Assembly: GCF_014207905.1 (NCBI RefSeq)
Contig: NZ_JACHLB010000003.1
Span: 248,001 to 312,000 of the forward strand
Reading direction: 5' to 3'
Source of the DNA: Flavobacterium notoginsengisoli
GTDB taxonomy: Bacteria; Bacteroidota; Bacteroidia; Flavobacteriales; Flavobacteriaceae
Length of the DNA: 64,000 bases
This document shows positions 1 through 8,113 of this stretch, in pieces. The position numbers and the translations under genes are program-made. The number at the start of each line of letters is the position of its first letter. The first letter of the stretch is position 1. The notes below the pieces were generated by a model. The model saw nothing but the letters and a program-made list of their open reading frames with translations. It searched no databases and was not told where the DNA came from.

Positions 1-2
1 TC

Positions 3-380
3 ATCTGGCTTTTTGTGCTGGCAATTCCAATTGCTTGTGTCAGTTGGACTGTAACGCATGAAGAGATTTTTAGAGAACCGCATGAATGGTGTGTCAGACA
101 TTCTAAAAATGACCGATTTATACTGTCACGAAAGTTCTTTTATCTTTTTACCTGCGAATACTGTTTTAGTCATTATGTCACAATTGCTTTTTTGATACTC
201 TGTGATTATAAACTTTTGTTAAATGATTGGAGAGGCTATATTTTGGCAGGGTTTTCTCTGGTTTTTATGGCAAATGTATACATGAGTCTTTTTGCTTTAT
301 TACGTCAGGCAATTAAAAAAGAAAAAGTAGAAATAGAAAAAATTGAGAGCGAAACTGAAAATGAAATCAGTAAAAATTGA
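3..380 (+). CDS. membrane protein, 5' end outside window
   Basis: The reading frame is open from base 3 and the protein already begins inside a hydrophobic stretch (FVLAIPIACVSWTV), so the true start probably lies left of the window; a GTG at base 15 is the only start inside it. Three hydrophobic segments are visible: the first residues, one around SHYVTIAFLILC, and one around YILAGFSLVFMANVYM. A charged tail rich in Lys and Glu follows. A CEYC pair precedes FSHYV, which could bind metal or form a disulfide. I do not recognise a named family. The next gene starts 31 bases downstream, so the two may be cotranscribed. Confidence 0.6.
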   Translation: MWLFVLAIPIACVSWTVTHEEIFREPHEWCVRHSKNDRFILSRKFFYLFTCEYCFSHYVTIAFLILCDYKLLLNDWRGYILAGFSLVFMANVYMSLFALLRQAIKKEKVEIEKIESETENEISKN

Positions 381-410
381 AATATTATATAACTAAATAA
401 ATTAACTATC

Positions 411-683
411 ATGGAGAATTTAAATTTCATAGATCCATTGTTACACGGAATTACACCTCAAAACAAATCAATCAATCTTTCAGTAAAACAAATGGTGTTT
501 GCAGGAGTTGGTGCTTTAGTTGCATCGGCTGTATTGAAAAAAACTGGACACTCAAAAGCTAGCGCAGTTGTAGGAAGTATTGCTTTACCAATTTTAGCTT
601 CTGCATGCTATAAAAAATACAGTCAGGTTAGTAAAGAAAAAATCGATGCTAAATCTAGTAGCGGGATTGAATACAACCATTAA
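411..683 (+). CDS. small hypothetical protein with hydrophobic Gly/Ala segments
   Basis: The product is 90 residues. Its centre holds two alternating Gly/Ala/Val segments (about residues 29-42 and 50-66), separated by KKTGHSKAS, which looks like a short membrane hairpin or glycine-zipper. The C-terminus is polar. There is no signal peptide and I recognise no family. It follows the membrane protein at 3-380 closely and is followed at once by a strong bidirectional terminator, so it is the last gene of that unit. Confidence 0.55.
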   Translation: MENLNFIDPLLHGITPQNKSINLSVKQMVFAGVGALVASAVLKKTGHSKASAVVGSIALPILASACYKKYSQVSKEKIDAKSSSGIEYNH

Positions 684-704
684 AAAATGCAAACCTATCT
701 CATA

Positions 705-737
705 AAAAAAGAGCACTTTTTACAGTGCTCTTTTTTT
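705..737. terminator. bidirectional intrinsic terminator
   Basis: The hairpin AGAGCAC / GTGCTCT has a short loop, is preceded by a run of A and followed by a run of T. It sits between two convergent genes (411-683 on plus, 757-1125 on minus), so it can end transcription from both sides. Confidence 0.8.
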
Positions 738-756
738 ATGTTTTTTAGAAATTTAT

Positions 757-1125
757 TTATGAAATATTTCCTTCTACCCAATTCAAAGCTTTATTGAAAT
801 CTACTTTTTTGTAACCGCGAAATTCACCTGGAACGATAAAACTAAACCCGTTTGTAAACGAAATAATTTCATCTGTGTCTGTAATAATTGCAGCTCTATT
901 CCATTTTCCTAAATGTTTTAACCCTAAAAGAGCATCTTGAAGCCAAGCTCCAGCGGTAAAATTTTTAATATCGGTATCTAAAACCAATAAAAAATTGATT
1001 TCGTTTGTTTGCTTTACTAAATGTTCAACAGCTGGAACAACTGCGGTTAAAAAATCTTCTTTTGTCACTTCTGCTAATGCTCTAAAAGCAACTATATTAT
1101 CTGTAGTATCTATTTGATGTATCAT
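757..1125 (-). CDS. SpoIIAA-like / STAS-fold protein
   Basis: The 122-residue product matches the SpoIIAA-like family (DUF3478). It has an N-terminal strand, the FLLVLDTDIKNFTAGAWLQD segment typical of the family's core helix and strand, a central LGKWNRAAIITD strand, and a C-terminal YKKVDFNKALNWVEG helix. The family adopts the STAS fold of anti-sigma antagonists, but most members have no known partner. There is no signal peptide, so it should be cytosolic. It stands alone on the minus strand, ending at a shared terminator. Upstream there is a TATTTTTG element (1185-1192, minus strand), but no TTG at the usual distance. Function is not established. Confidence 0.75.
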   Translation of the reverse strand: MIHQIDTTDNIVAFRALAEVTKEDFLTAVVPAVEHLVKQTNEINFLLVLDTDIKNFTAGAWLQDALLGLKHLGKWNRAAIITDTDEIISFTNGFSFIVPGEFRGYKKVDFNKALNWVEGNIS

Positions 1126-1259
1126 GATGATTAACTTTTGAGTTAATGAATTTTGCTTTCCTTTTAAAAGGTTGATTATTTACTCAAAAATACTCATTAT
1201 CAACAATATATAAATTACATTTAACTATTCGTTTATTATATTATTATGAGTAGGCTAGA

Positions 1260-1446
1260 TTTTTTTAGTAGTTTTTTAACGCAAAGGGCGCTAAGAATTT
1301 ACGCAAAGGACACAGAGTTTTTTTTATCTGAAAGCTATGTTCATAAATGAAAAGCTTTGCGAACTTTCTTTTATTTATAAAATCTAGCTTAAAAATTGAC
1401 CTTAGCGAACTTTGCGTAAATCCTTTGCGCCCTTTGCGTTAAAAAA
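1260..1446. repeat. foldback repeat, 'aacgcaaag' family
   Basis: The gap between 1126 and 1448 holds an inverted repeat. The outer arms are perfect over 13 bases (AACGCAAAGGGCG at 1278-1290 and its complement at 1428-1440) and continue imperfectly with further GCAAAG units. The element ends in runs of T and A. A closely related element lies at 32,159-32,335. I see no coding potential in this gap. Confidence 0.75.
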
Positions 1447-1448
1447 AA

Positions 1449-3371
1449 TCACTTCAAACTCTTAACCTCACCATTCTTCAAATCAACCGTAAAATGATCT
1501 GCAGGAACTTCATGCATAAATTTATTGAAAATAGAGAAAAACAGTTTCATTCGTTTTTGCAAAGGTTTTGAAACTTCATCTTTAGAATCCAAAAGTAACT
1601 TTGACAAAACTTTATAAGCTGCCACTCGTTTTTCTGAAACATCGGCAAAAGCCAATTCATCTGCACTTCTAAAACGATAAAAATCAATTAAAAGATCATT
1701 TCCATTCCAATTAAAATCTTCCTTTTTAAGCTTATTTTTAATTAGAATCTGTTCTGATTTCATTTCTGCTTCTTTCCATTCTTTTTGAAATTGTTCTTTA
1801 TTTTTCAAAATAAAATCAAAATCTTTATCAGAATTTATATTCGACAAAACCAATAAATCTTCAGCCGAAACATTCAATATAAAATCTTTAAAAGTAACTG
1901 GCCAATCGTCTTTTAGAAAACGAAGACGCACCAATTCTTTCAAATGGAAATCGGTAAAATCGTGATAATTTTTAGTCTTCAAAATATCTATATTCCAAAT
2001 ATCTTTATCGCTCTGACTTTCTAAAAATCGGTATTCCATTTTATATAAATCAAACAATTCATCATATCTCGGAACATCATCAATTGCAATAGTTTGAATA
2101 TCTACAACATTGTTTTTCTTCAATGTCAATAATTTATAAGCTGGAATATAGGCCGCGAGAGATGGTGTTTGAATATTAACTAAAGTATTTCCTTTTGGAG
2201 AAGTTCTCACTCCTGTATCGTTAATATGCATATGACCTCCAAAATGAATCTTCAATCCAGCATCGGCAAAAACCTGCGCCACTTCTTCAACAGGAACTCT
2301 ATTTAACTGCCATTTATTTGCCCCAAGCAATTCTTTTATTTCCGCAGAAGCATCATCATTAAAGTCAATCATTGGGAAGTGGCTAAAAGCAACTAATGTT
2401 TTTCCTTGCTTTTTGGCCTGAGCCGAAATATCCTCAACCCATTTAATCAAATGTTTTTTGTTCGAAAGCACATTATTGTAACCCGTACTTGCCTCCGAAT
2501 AACTTTTAGAATCTTTTGGATCACTCACTGTTTTCTTCGGAATATAAACGTTTCCGTCAATTGCCATTAACCAAAGTCCGTCTATAGGTTCTACGACATA
2601 ACTAACGTCTGGAACTTCATAACCAGGCGCAACTTCATAAACGCGATTAGTCAATTTTGCACTTTCTAAAGCTTTGTCAAACGAATAATTTTCACTCGAA
2701 TAATTAGAAAAAGGAGTTGCCCAAAATTTGTTTTTCTTGTTCGGATGAAATCCAAAATTCTTGAGCTGATCTGTAATTCCTAAATAACCCATTTTAGCAA
2801 TATCGGCTGTTATGACAACAGGCTGTTCAATTTGTAGATTGGGCTTATAAATACCGTCTTTGCTATAAATGGGCTGACTTTTACCATCTTTTCCTAAGAA
2901 ATCTTCTTTACCAGATTCTTGTGCAAAAGGTCCGACTGGATCATGGTTTCCTGTGGTAATAAAAAATTCTATTCCGTATTTTTGAGTGTATTGTTCTAAA
3001 ATTTTTGCTAATCCGCGAACGTGTATGGGCTGTCCGTCGTCTGTATAATCTCCTGGAAGTGCTACATATTTGATTTTTCGCTTGGCGATATCTTCTAAAG
3101 CTGCCAGAAAAGCAAAATAGTTTTCGTTGAAAATTCGTGTTGAATGCAACTGTGACGACATCGTTCGTACTAAAGCATATTGTCCTGTTTTCGGATTCAG
3201 AACACCTTTATAATCTGAGTCTGAAAATCCTCCGAATAAATCTTGTAAATGAACATCGGATAAAAATGCGATTTGCGTTCCGTTTAAATCTTTTGTTTTT
3301 TGTGCAGAAAGAACACCATTAAAAAGAATAAAAAATGATGCTATAAAAAATGATGTAATTTTTAATTTCAT
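1449..3371 (-). CDS. secreted calcineurin-like metallophosphoesterase
   Basis: This is a 640-residue phosphoesterase. A signal peptide (about residues 1-23, ending LSAQ) indicates export. The two-metal site is complete: SDVH at 38-41, GDYTDDG at 107-113, GNHD at 141-144, the SH in AFSHFPM near 331, and GGHMH at 378-382. The domain is interrupted by a long insert (about 150-260). About 250 residues after the last metal motif form a mostly helical, charged extension of unknown role, making the protein much longer than a bare metallophosphoesterase domain. The substrate cannot be read from the sequence; periplasmic nucleotides or phosphoesters are possible. It appears monocistronic, with a repeat element downstream. 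Confidence 0.85.
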   Translation of the reverse strand: MKLKITSFFIASFFILFNGVLSAQKTKDLNGTQIAFLSDVHLQDLFGGFSDSDYKGVLNPKTGQYALVRTMSSQLHSTRIFNENYFAFLAALEDIAKRKIKYVALPGDYTDDGQPIHVRGLAKILEQYTQKYGIEFFITTGNHDPVGPFAQESGKEDFLGKDGKSQPIYSKDGIYKPNLQIEQPVVITADIAKMGYLGITDQLKNFGFHPNKKNKFWATPFSNYSSENYSFDKALESAKLTNRVYEVAPGYEVPDVSYVVEPIDGLWLMAIDGNVYIPKKTVSDPKDSKSYSEASTGYNNVLSNKKHLIKWVEDISAQAKKQGKTLVAFSHFPMIDFNDDASAEIKELLGANKWQLNRVPVEEVAQVFADAGLKIHFGGHMHINDTGVRTSPKGNTLVNIQTPSLAAYIPAYKLLTLKKNNVVDIQTIAIDDVPRYDELFDLYKMEYRFLESQSDKDIWNIDILKTKNYHDFTDFHLKELVRLRFLKDDWPVTFKDFILNVSAEDLLVLSNINSDKDFDFILKNKEQFQKEWKEAEMKSEQILIKNKLKKEDFNWNGNDLLIDFYRFRSADELAFADVSEKRVAAYKVLSKLLLDSKDEVSKPLQKRMKLFFSIFNKFMHEVPADHFTVDLKNGEVKSLK

Positions 3372-3535
3372 AGGTTTTAACTTTAATAAATTGGGGACAC
3401 TTATTAGAAGTTTTGGAACTTTTAATTGACCGCAATTTTATTACTTTAAAGCTAAACTGAGTTTATGATAGTGTTATGGAATGATAATTTTTAGGAGATT
3501 TCTAATAATTAATAACAATTTTTAAGTTATAAAAT

Positions 3536-4171
3536 CTAAAGTCTGAGCATAACACTTAATTCTTCATAAGAGTTAAAAAGAATTGCACCTTCTTTCTTTA
3601 AATCTTCATTATTATAGCCATTAGCAAAACCATAAACTTTAAAACCGCCTTTTAATCCCGCCCTAACTCCTGCAACACTATCTTCGACAACAATGCAATC
3701 TTCAATATTAAAGCCCATTTCTTTGGCCGCATGCAAAAAGATTTCGGGATCTGGTTTCCAACTTTTAATTACATAAGAACTAAAAATTTTTCCTTCAAAT
3801 CGATCTAGTAAACCAGCCGTTTCAAGATTCAATCTGATTTTATCAACAGGTCCGCTTGAGGCTGTACAATATGGTATTTTAAGATTATCTAAAAAATCAA
3901 AAATTCCGGGCATTGGTTTTGTTTCCTTTAAGAAAGCCTGAAAACTTCTATTTCTATATTGGTCTTCAAAATCTTCTGGCAGATTTTTTCCAATTGCTTT
4001 CTCAATCTGCAAAAAACAGTTTTTCAAACTTACTCCATTAAAATAGTGATAGGCTTCTTCGAGTTCCATTTTTAAACCGTGTTCTTGTGCCATTTCTAGT
4101 AATATTCCGTTACCGATTTTTTCTGTATCGACTAAAACTCCGTCACAATCGAAAATAATACATTTCACCAT
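3536..4171 (-). CDS. HAD-superfamily phosphatase, beta-phosphoglucomutase-like subfamily
   Basis: This is a cytosolic HAD hydrolase of about 211 residues. Motif I is FDCDGVLVDTE just after the start, motif II is TASSGP, motif III is the Lys in SWKPDPEIF, and motif IV is VEDSVAG. A cap domain lies between motifs I and II. This pattern fits the group holding sugar-phosphate phosphatases and beta-phosphoglucomutases, but the exact substrate is not readable. I chose the ATG directly before VKCIIFDCDG; an ATG five codons upstream (4186) is also possible. The gene is divergent from the DUF4861 gene, with the palindromic element at 4283-4311 between them. Confidence 0.8.
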   Translation of the reverse strand: MVKCIIFDCDGVLVDTEKIGNGILLEMAQEHGLKMELEEAYHYFNGVSLKNCFLQIEKAIGKNLPEDFEDQYRNRSFQAFLKETKPMPGIFDFLDNLKIPYCTASSGPVDKIRLNLETAGLLDRFEGKIFSSYVIKSWKPDPEIFLHAAKEMGFNIEDCIVVEDSVAGVRAGLKGGFKVYGFANGYNNEDLKKEGAILFNSYEELSVMLRL

Positions 4172-4282
4172 TTTTCTGATTTTCATTTAATTATAAATAA
4201 CTCTTTTAATAAAAGACCTGAAATGAAATTTACAAAAAAATAATCGATTCAAAAATCTAAACTTTACATTTTGATTTTCAAC

Positions 4283-4311
4283 ATTCTGTACAGAATTACC
4301 CCTATTCTGTA
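4283..4311. promoter_or_regulatory. candidate operator: palindrome plus third half-site
   Basis: ATTCTGTACAGAAT (4283-4296) is a perfect 14-base palindrome. Its half-site ATTCTGTA occurs again at 4304-4311, giving three half-sites in 29 bases. The element lies about 75 bases upstream of the DUF4861 start and between divergent genes, a position typical of a regulator site. Which regulator binds is unknown. Confidence 0.45.
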
Positions 4312-4387
4312 TTTTTAATTCCTTTTTGATTTGTACTTTTATAAAATACTATTTAACCCATTTCATTAAAAAAATAAACCCTTCATT

Positions 4388-5557
4388 TTGAAAAAACATC
4401 TTTTATTTATAACCATTTTGGCAGGCAATTTTGTTGCCATTTCGCAAAATAAAGTCATCACTGTTTCTAATAATCTACCAGTTGACAGAGAATTTGAAAC
4501 TATAGAATTGACCAAAAAATCGCTTGGTTTAAATGCAAATTCTAAACTGGAAAATTATGCTATAAAAGAAATTGGCAGTACTACTTTTTTAGAAACTCAA
4601 ACGGTAGATAACGATGGTGATGGCACAGCCGATTTATTATTGTTTCAACCTAAAATAAAAGCTTCATCCAAGCAAGATTTTGAGATTTTTGTTGGAACAA
4701 ATCCTTCAGCATCAAAAGTTATTAATTGCTATTCTCGTTTTGTTCCAGAACGTACCGATGATTATGCTTGGGAAAATAATAAAGTTGCTTTTAGAACTTA
4801 TGGACCAGTAGCGCAAAAAATGGTCGAAGACAAAATTGCTGGCGGAACATTAACAAGCGGAATTGATGCTTGGCTAAAAAGAGTCGATTATCCGATTATT
4901 AATAAATGGTACGAAAAAGCAACAAACGGAACTGGAACTTATCATAAAGATACTGGAGAAGGTTTAGATAATTTTCATGTAGGAGACAGTCGCGGCGTGG
5001 GTGGAATTGCCGTAAATGTTGACGGAAAATATTATTTTTCTAAGAATTTTACCAGCTGGAAAACTATTACAACAGGACCAATTCGAACAAGTTTTATTTT
5101 GACTTATGCCGATTGGGATGCAAAAGGCAATAAAATAACCGAATCAAAATTGATTAGTTTGGATTATGGAAGTCAGCTTTCTCGTTTTGAAATCAATATT
5201 ACTGGGACAAAAACTATTGCTGCAGGTTTGACGCTTCATGATAAAAAAGGCACTATCGGAACTAACGTAAAAGAAGGCTGGCTAAGCTATTGGGAACCAA
5301 TCGACGATTCTGAAATCGGAACAGGTTTAGTCGCTCCAAAAAATACTTTGCTAAGTTTTGATAATCACGTAACAGAAGAAAAAGATTTGAGTAATCTTTA
5401 TGGAAATATTTCAGTAAAAAACAACAAAGCAATTTATTACGTTGGTTTTGGATGGAAAAAAGGAAGTCCATTTCAGACTAAACAAGAATGGGAAAAGTAT
5501 TTAAGTTCTTTTGCTGAGAAAATTAATAATCCGTTAGTTGTGAAGGTTAAGAAATAA
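4388..5557 (+). CDS. secreted DUF4861 family protein
   Basis: This 389-residue protein has a signal peptide (MKKHLLFITILAG, cut near AISQ) and matches the DUF4861 family, which is common in pectin and uronate loci of Bacteroidota. Visible family features are DNDGDGTADLLLFQP near residue 80, WENNKVAFRTYGP near 130, and NFHVGDSRGVGG near 190. A second, divergent member lies at 50,399-51,685 in the pectin locus. The start is TTG; no ATG or GTG sits in frame near the signal peptide. The DNDGDG motif could bind calcium. The family's activity is not settled, and a carbohydrate-active role is inferred from context. The LacI-type gene converges on it from the other side. Confidence 0.8.
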   Translation: MKKHLLFITILAGNFVAISQNKVITVSNNLPVDREFETIELTKKSLGLNANSKLENYAIKEIGSTTFLETQTVDNDGDGTADLLLFQPKIKASSKQDFEIFVGTNPSASKVINCYSRFVPERTDDYAWENNKVAFRTYGPVAQKMVEDKIAGGTLTSGIDAWLKRVDYPIINKWYEKATNGTGTYHKDTGEGLDNFHVGDSRGVGGIAVNVDGKYYFSKNFTSWKTITTGPIRTSFILTYADWDAKGNKITESKLISLDYGSQLSRFEINITGTKTIAAGLTLHDKKGTIGTNVKEGWLSYWEPIDDSEIGTGLVAPKNTLLSFDNHVTEEKDLSNLYGNISVKNNKAIYYVGFGWKKGSPFQTKQEWEKYLSSFAEKINNPLVVKVKK

Positions 5558-5564
5558 GTTTTTT

Positions 5565-5630
5565 TTGCCACGAAGGCGCTAAGACACAAAGTTTTTTAAC
5601 ATAGCCCGTGGTTTCAACCACGGGTTATGT
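5565..5630. repeat. 'ccacgaaggcgctaag' half-element and 'cccgtgg' hairpin
   Basis: After the DUF4861 stop come GCCACGAAGGCGCTAAG (related to the repeats at 10,234 and 12,105) and then a hairpin with arms ATAGCCCGTGGTT and AACCACGGGTTAT at 5601-5627. The same CCCGTGG hairpin sequence recurs at 28,071-28,158. A further GTCATTTCGACTGAAAGG phrase follows at about 5646. Confidence 0.65.
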
Positions 5631-5674
5631 TTGAAGTGTGTTTTGTCATTTCGACTGAAAGGAGAAACTAGACT

Positions 5675-6703
5675 TTATTTCACAGGAAAATAATTCTCTT
5701 TCAAAATAATCTCTAACGGAATATAATGCGTCTTTTCTGTTTCTTCTTGAAGAACCAGTTTTTTATATAAATAATTGATTCCCAAATAACCTTGCTCTTC
5801 GGGTCTTTGGTTAATTAAAAAATCTATAACGCCTTTATTTAAGTATTCTATATTTTCTTTCAGCAAATCAAAACCAATAATTCGAACACCTTTAATATTA
5901 TTTTTTTCTAAAAAATCTGCCACAATATAAGCTCTAGAATTTGGTACAAAAACACTATTTACGCCCAAAAACATTTCCATACTTAATTGATCTATTCCAG
6001 AATCTTTCAGCGTAACTTCTGAAAATTTAAAATTGGTCAATTCGTCATGATCTTTGAAATACGAATAAAATCCTTTGATACGTTGCAGGTAAACAGAAGT
6101 ACTTTCAATTTCGCGAGTAATTTTAAAAATCAAAACATGTCTTTCATTTTTGACAGCAAAACTGATTAATCTTCCTGCCAAATAACCGCTTTGAAAAGCA
6201 TTTTGTCCAACGTAAGCATGTTCATTTTCCTCAGAAATATTAGAATCGATCATGACAATTGGAATGTTCTTCTTTTTATATTCGTCTAAAAACTGAACAG
6301 ATTCTTCATAAAAAATTGGTGCAAACAACAATCCATCACATTCAAACTGCATTATTTTTTTAGCAGATTCTTTAAAAGAAGACAGATTATAATCATAAAA
6401 AAAATAATCTAAAACAATTCCGAATTTACTGAATTCTAAAGCTGCTTTTTCAATTCCGTCAATCTGGCTTTTCCAATATTCTAAGGTTTCGGATTTTGGA
6501 AGGAAAATAGCAAAATGAAATTTCTTGTTTAATGCCAGATTGCTTGCCAGTATATTTCGCTTATAACCAAACTCTTCAATAATCGCATTGACTTTGTCAA
6601 CCGTTTCTTGAGCCACTTGTCCACGCTTGTGTATAATTCGATCCACAGTTCCTGGCGAAATATTAGCTAATTCGGCAATTTTCTTAATCGTTATGATATT
6701 GAT
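5675..6703 (-). CDS. LacI-family transcriptional regulator with non-canonical start
   Basis: The product has an N-terminal LacI-type helix-turn-helix and a periplasmic-binding-protein-like sensor domain (about residues 65-340; FAIFLP, DGLLFAP, VMIDSNI, YVGQNAFQSGYLAG). The first in-frame ATG/GTG/TTG is the GTG at 6646, but that would cut the helix-turn-helix in half. The open frame upstream encodes ITIKKIAELANISPGT, the missing first half, and contains no ATG, GTG or TTG before it runs out. An ATC at 6701-6703 (or a nearby ATA/ATT) is the best candidate start. The gene is divergent from the uronate operon at 6,865, whose promoter region holds a LacI-like palindrome (6805-6818). It therefore probably represses that operon until a uronate-derived effector binds. 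Confidence 0.8.
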   Translation of the reverse strand: MNIITIKKIAELANISPGTVDRIIHKRGQVAQETVDKVNAIIEEFGYKRNILASNLALNKKFHFAIFLPKSETLEYWKSQIDGIEKAALEFSKFGIVLDYFFYDYNLSSFKESAKKIMQFECDGLLFAPIFYEESVQFLDEYKKKNIPIVMIDSNISEENEHAYVGQNAFQSGYLAGRLISFAVKNERHVLIFKITREIESTSVYLQRIKGFYSYFKDHDELTNFKFSEVTLKDSGIDQLSMEMFLGVNSVFVPNSRAYIVADFLEKNNIKGVRIIGFDLLKENIEYLNKGVIDFLINQRPEEQGYLGINYLYKKLVLQEETEKTHYIPLEIILKENYFPVK

Positions 6704-6765
6704 TCTTTTTAAGTTAAAAAAATAAAAGCAGTGCGGTAAAATTAATTTATTTTAATAAAAATAAG

Positions 6766-6795
6766 TTGTTTTACAGTACAATTTACATACATTTG
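6766..6795 (+). promoter_or_regulatory. Bacteroidota consensus promoter of the uronate operon
   Basis: TTG at 6766-6768 is followed after exactly 19 bases by TACATTTG at 6788-6795. This is a full match to the Bacteroidota promoter pattern TTG-N19-TAnnTTTG. Transcription would start near 6800 and leave a leader of about 65 bases before the YhcH-like gene. Confidence 0.75.
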
Positions 6796-6804
6796 TAAAA
6801 ATAC

Positions 6805-6818
6805 CGTGTACGCACACG
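6805..6818. promoter_or_regulatory. candidate LacI-type operator
   Basis: CGTGTACGCACACG has inverted arms CGTGT and ACACG around a 4-base centre. It begins about 10 bases after the -7 element, overlapping the predicted transcript start, a classic repressor position. The LacI-type gene next door is the obvious candidate binder. Confidence 0.6.
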
Positions 6819-6864
6819 CAAATATACACATAACATTAAAAAACCAAAATAATAGCGAGCGAAA

Positions 6865-7314
6865 ATGATACTAGATTCATTACAAAATGCAGCAAAATAC
6901 TACGGACTGCATCCTAATTTCAAAAAAGCATTTGATTATATAAACGAAAATAACATTGAAAATCTTGAAGAAGGTGCTTTTGAAATCGGTGAAGGTTTAA
7001 AATTGATTGTAATTGTCGGACAAGGAAATACGAAAGAAGAAGCCGTTAAAGGATTTGAATGCCATGACAAAAATATCGACATTCAGATTTCTATTAAAGG
7101 CCCAGAAACTTTTGCATGGAAACCTAGAGAGAAATGTGTGAATCCAAATGGAGATTACAGTGACGAAAAAGATGTTCGCTTTTTTCATGATGCTCCAGAT
7201 ACATTTTTTGAAATGCAAGAAAAACAATTTGCGATATTATTTCCAGAAGACGTTCATACCGCAATGATTGGAGAAGGTATTTTGAAGAAAATTGTAATTA
7301 AAGTCAAAATATAA
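6865..7314 (+). CDS. YhcH/YjgK/YiaL family protein
   Basis: This 149-residue cytosolic protein matches the YhcH/YjgK/YiaL (DUF386) family, related to EbgC, small cupin-like proteins often found in sugar-acid and sialic-acid operons. Visible features are the GAFEIGEGLKLIVIVG segment and the metal-type residues in ECHDKNIDIQISIKG (residues about 67-80) and the late FPEDVHTAMIG with its His. It is the first gene of the operon and is followed after 3 bases by the KDPG aldolase. The family has been proposed to open or mutarotate sugars; for this protein a role in processing a uronate is inference from the operon. Confidence 0.8.
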   Translation: MILDSLQNAAKYYGLHPNFKKAFDYINENNIENLEEGAFEIGEGLKLIVIVGQGNTKEEAVKGFECHDKNIDIQISIKGPETFAWKPREKCVNPNGDYSDEKDVRFFHDAPDTFFEMQEKQFAILFPEDVHTAMIGEGILKKIVIKVKI

Positions 7315-7317
7315 ATT

Positions 7318-7980
7318 ATGAGTACAATTCAAAACTCGATAGATGTTATTGTAAAACAAGGAATGCTTCCGTTGTATTTTAATGCAGACGAAAACAAAAG
7401 TATTGCGGTTTTAAAATCTCTTTATAATGTCGGAATTAGAGCTGTAGAATATACAAGTCGCGGTCCAGAAGCACTTTCGAATTTTAATAAATTAATCGAA
7501 ATTAGAAATGCTGAAATGCCTGGAATGCTTTTAGGAATTGGAACAATCAAAAATTTAGCGCAGGCAGAAACCTATTATTTAGCTGGAGCTGATTTTTTTA
7601 TCAGTCCAGGATTTGTTCCTGAAATTGCTACATTTTTAATCGGAAAAGAAGTTTTATACGCTCCGGGCTGTATGACACCGACAGAAATTATCGCTGCTGA
7701 AAATGCTGGAGTAAAATTCATTAAACTTTTCCCAGGAAATATTTTAGGACCAGATTTTATGAGCGGTATAAAAGATGTTTTTCCAAACTTAACTTTCATG
7801 CCAACTGGAGGTGTAGATACAACTAAACAAAGTATAGAAACTTGGTTCAATGCAGGTGTTTCTGCTGTCGGAATGGGAAGTAAATTAATCAGTAAAGAAG
7901 TAATGGCTTATGACGCTTACGAGACAATTGAAAAAGAAACCAAAAGAGTTTTGGATTTAATTGAAGCGATAAGAGGTTAA
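7318..7980 (+). CDS. eda: KDPG / KHG aldolase
   Basis: This 220-residue class I aldolase should cleave 2-dehydro-3-deoxy-6-phosphogluconate to pyruvate and glyceraldehyde-3-phosphate. The sequence shows the expected barrel: the Glu of RAVEYTSRG near residue 43, LLGIGTIKN near 72, FFISPGF near 94, APGCMTPTE near 120, and the Schiff-base Lys in FIKLFPGN near 140. The glycine-rich PTGGV phosphate site is near 160. It sits 3 bases after the YhcH-like gene. It completes the route from mannonate through KDG, but a KDG kinase is not seen in this window and must be encoded elsewhere. Confidence 0.9.
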   Translation: MSTIQNSIDVIVKQGMLPLYFNADENKSIAVLKSLYNVGIRAVEYTSRGPEALSNFNKLIEIRNAEMPGMLLGIGTIKNLAQAETYYLAGADFFISPGFVPEIATFLIGKEVLYAPGCMTPTEIIAAENAGVKFIKLFPGNILGPDFMSGIKDVFPNLTFMPTGGVDTTKQSIETWFNAGVSAVGMGSKLISKEVMAYDAYETIEKETKRVLDLIEAIRG

Positions 7981-8005
7981 GTTTAAAAATCTAATTTCTT
8001 AAATA

Positions 8006-8079
8006 CCAAATTCCAATTAAAATCTTAAAAATATAAAACTAAATCAAAACCATACTTTATCTTCCAAATTGGAATTTGG
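8006..8079. repeat. inverted repeat in operon gap
   Basis: A perfect 13-base inverted repeat, CCAAATTCCAATT at 8006-8018 and its complement at 8067-8079, lies in the 133-base gap between eda and the SDR gene. It is a separate phrase from the GCAAAG repeats but in the same kind of position. Confidence 0.6.
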
Positions 8080-8113
8080 AATTTTAAAGTATTGAAATTT
8101 TAAACATTAAATA

